This document shows, one piece after another, positions 7,075 through 8,225 of a stretch of 8,225 nt of DNA. The notes under the pieces were generated by a model. The model saw nothing but the letters and a program-made list of their open reading frames with translations, had not been told where the DNA came from and did not search any database. Within the stretch, counting starts at the first letter, position 1, and every line of letters begins with the position of its first letter. The stretch spans positions 1 through 8,225 of the forward strand of contig URZD01000097.1 of assembly GCA_900552305.1 (NCBI GenBank), in the 5' to 3' direction. Source of the stretch: an uncultured Eubacteriales bacterium. Lineage in GTDB: Bacteria; Bacillota; Clostridia; Monoglobales; Monoglobaceae. Position numbers and translations under genes: made by a program.

Positions 7075-8225
7075 ATGAAAAGGCTTGTTGCTGCCGCCGC
7101 GGTCGCTTTTGCGATTCTGTCGGGAGCGGGTGCGGGGATGCTGCCTGCGACGGATAGAGTGTTCACGGTGTTTTACGATTTTTGGGGAAATTCCGCACCC
7201 ACGGCAAATACTGTGTTTGAGGCAGCTTCCGCACCCACGGCAAATTCCGTGTTTGCGGCAAATACTGTGTTTGCGGAAGATACTGTGTTTGCGGAAGATA
7301 CGGCAGATTCCGAGGATTCCGAGGACAGCGCGAAGGCGGCTGCCGCCGCGGATGCGGCGGACGAAATCATAGACGGTTATGTAAAAAGCTACGGCGATGA
7401 GATAGAAAGCGGGATAAGCAGTCTTGACGGCGCCGAAACCGAAAAGGCAGTTCCCGGCTTCAGCGCGGGCGAGATACTCTCGGGACTGGCAAAGGGTGAA
7501 AACGTGTTCTCGATACGGGAGATATGCAGCCGCGGCGCGGCGCTCCTTGCGGGCGAGGTGCGCGACACGCTCAAGCTCATGGTGCTGATTCTCGCACTGT
7601 CGGTGATGAGTACATACCTTGTAGCTTTTTATTCAAAGCTGGTTCGGCGGAGGGGGCGCAGCCGACGCTGCATTCTTTGTGTGCTATGCCGTCACGGCGG
7701 GCGCGGCTGCCGCGGCATTTGCGGAGGTTGTCGGCTGTGCGGCGAAGGCAGTGGATAACATAACACTCTTTATGCAGACGCTTGTTCCTCTGGTACTGGC
7801 GGGACTTGCCGCAAGCGGCGCGGCAGTGACCGCGACCGCGTTCGAAACGGCGCTCATAAGCGTTATCGAGATTACCCAGTGGGCGATAGGCTCGATATTT
7901 ATTCCGCTTTTGATGATTGCGGCGGGCGTAAATATCGTCAATAACCTGTCGGATAAGCTGAAAGCCGACAAAATGGCGGAGCTGCTCAACAAAACGGTAA
8001 AATGGGGACTTAGCATAATGCTCACACTTTTTGTCGGAATTACAGGACTTCAGGGCATAGCCGCGGGGAGTGCGGACGGACTGACTGTAAAGGTGACAAA
8101 ATTTGCCGCGTCCAACCTGATTCCCGTTGTAGGCGGAATACTCGCCGAATCGGTGGAAACCGTCATGAATTGCAGCGTGGTAATTAAGAACGCGGTCGGA
8201 CTGACGGGCATAACGGTTGTGGCGG
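7075..8225 (+). CDS. spoIIIAE: Stage III sporulation protein AE, frame-disrupted and cut by the window end
   Basis: SpoIIIAE is the large polytopic membrane subunit of the SpoIIIA complex. ATG 7075 follows GGTGAT (7065-7070) and gives a signal peptide (K2, R3, hydrophobic to about residue 21). A GTG at 7066 is in frame but lies inside that ribosome binding site. Residues 39-83 are a repeat-rich acidic segment; 95-165 resemble the family N-terminal domain (SRGAALLAGEVRDTLK). From about residue 166 the membrane part begins. The frame then breaks: after VAF (residue 185) the original frame turns arginine- and cysteine-rich and stops at 7756-7758. One base over, from ATT 7631, the sequence reads on as family-typical FGGGGADAAFFVCY, LVPLVLAGLAASG and FAASNLIPVVGGILAES, without a stop to 8225. 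Removing one T from the T5 run at 7626-7630 restores a single frame of at least 383 residues. It is either an indel error or a real mutation. Confidence 0.88.
7191..7323 (+). repeat. In-frame tandem repeats in the 5' part of spoIIIAE
   Basis: Two 36-bp units (7191-7226, 7227-7262; 31 of 36 identical) encode SAPTANTVFEAA and SAPTANSVFAAN. They run into three 18-bp units (7249-7266, 7267-7284, 7285-7302) encoding VFAANT, VFAEDT and VFAEDT. Two 9-bp units then encode DSE twice (7306-7323). Every period is a multiple of three, so copy changes keep the reading frame. The encoded segment follows the signal peptide. Confidence 0.88.
7626..7630 (+). other. Probable frameshift site (T5 run) in spoIIIAE
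   Basis: Reading GTA GCT TTT and then dropping one T joins VAF to IQSWFGGGG and the rest of the conserved membrane domain. The downstream frame has a TAG at 7622-7624, so the switch must lie at or after that point. A G5 run at 7652-7656 is a second possible site but would place arginine-rich residues inside the protein, which fits less well. Confidence 0.7.

Noticed and set aside
7639..7758. The R/C-rich tail of the 5' spoIIIAE frame as a real alternative C-terminus
   Set aside because: The +1 frame over the same bases encodes the conserved SpoIIIAE membrane sequence, so the tail is out-of-frame reading.

Overview
The window looks like chromosomal DNA of an endospore-forming member of the Bacillota, most likely a Clostridia-type gut or anaerobic lineage. 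This rests on the spoIIIA sporulation operon in its normal order (AA-AB-AC-AD-AE), strong AGGAGG-type ribosome binding sites, sigma-A-type promoters, and a Trk potassium system of the kind common in Clostridia. Taxonomy below class level is not supported by anything seen here. No mobile element, CRISPR array, rRNA or tRNA was found, and nothing looks like a novel system. The unusual points are local features inside the spoIIIA operon.

Layout: (1) 57-974, minus strand: a cytoplasmic-looking M14 zinc peptidase resembling gamma-D-glutamyl-diamino-acid endopeptidases. (2) 1094-3977, plus strand: a good sigma-A promoter, then trkA and trkH 15 nt apart, encoding the regulatory and membrane subunits of a K+ uptake system. 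(3) 4016-4068: a strong stem-loop flanked by an A-run and a T-run, which can end transcription from both sides. (4) 4077-4526, minus strand: a small multi-span membrane protein of the DUF5684 type with its own extended -10 promoter and a perfect AGGAGG. (5) 4808 to the window end, plus strand: spoIIIAA, AB, AC, AD and the first part of AE. AF-AH would be expected beyond the edge.

The SpoIIIA proteins build, in the mother cell, a channel-like complex in the outer forespore membrane that pairs with forespore SpoIIQ (established knowledge). SpoIIIAA is the ATPase; AB to AE are membrane or membrane-associated parts. In this copy spoIIIAE carries in-frame tandem repeats just after its signal peptide, and its reading frame breaks at a T5 run near 7626-7630. 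The downstream family-typical sequence continues in the +1 frame to the window edge. A 134-nt gap with two 12-bp palindromes precedes spoIIIAE, and a perfect hairpin abuts the ribosome binding site of the TTG-initiated spoIIIAC.
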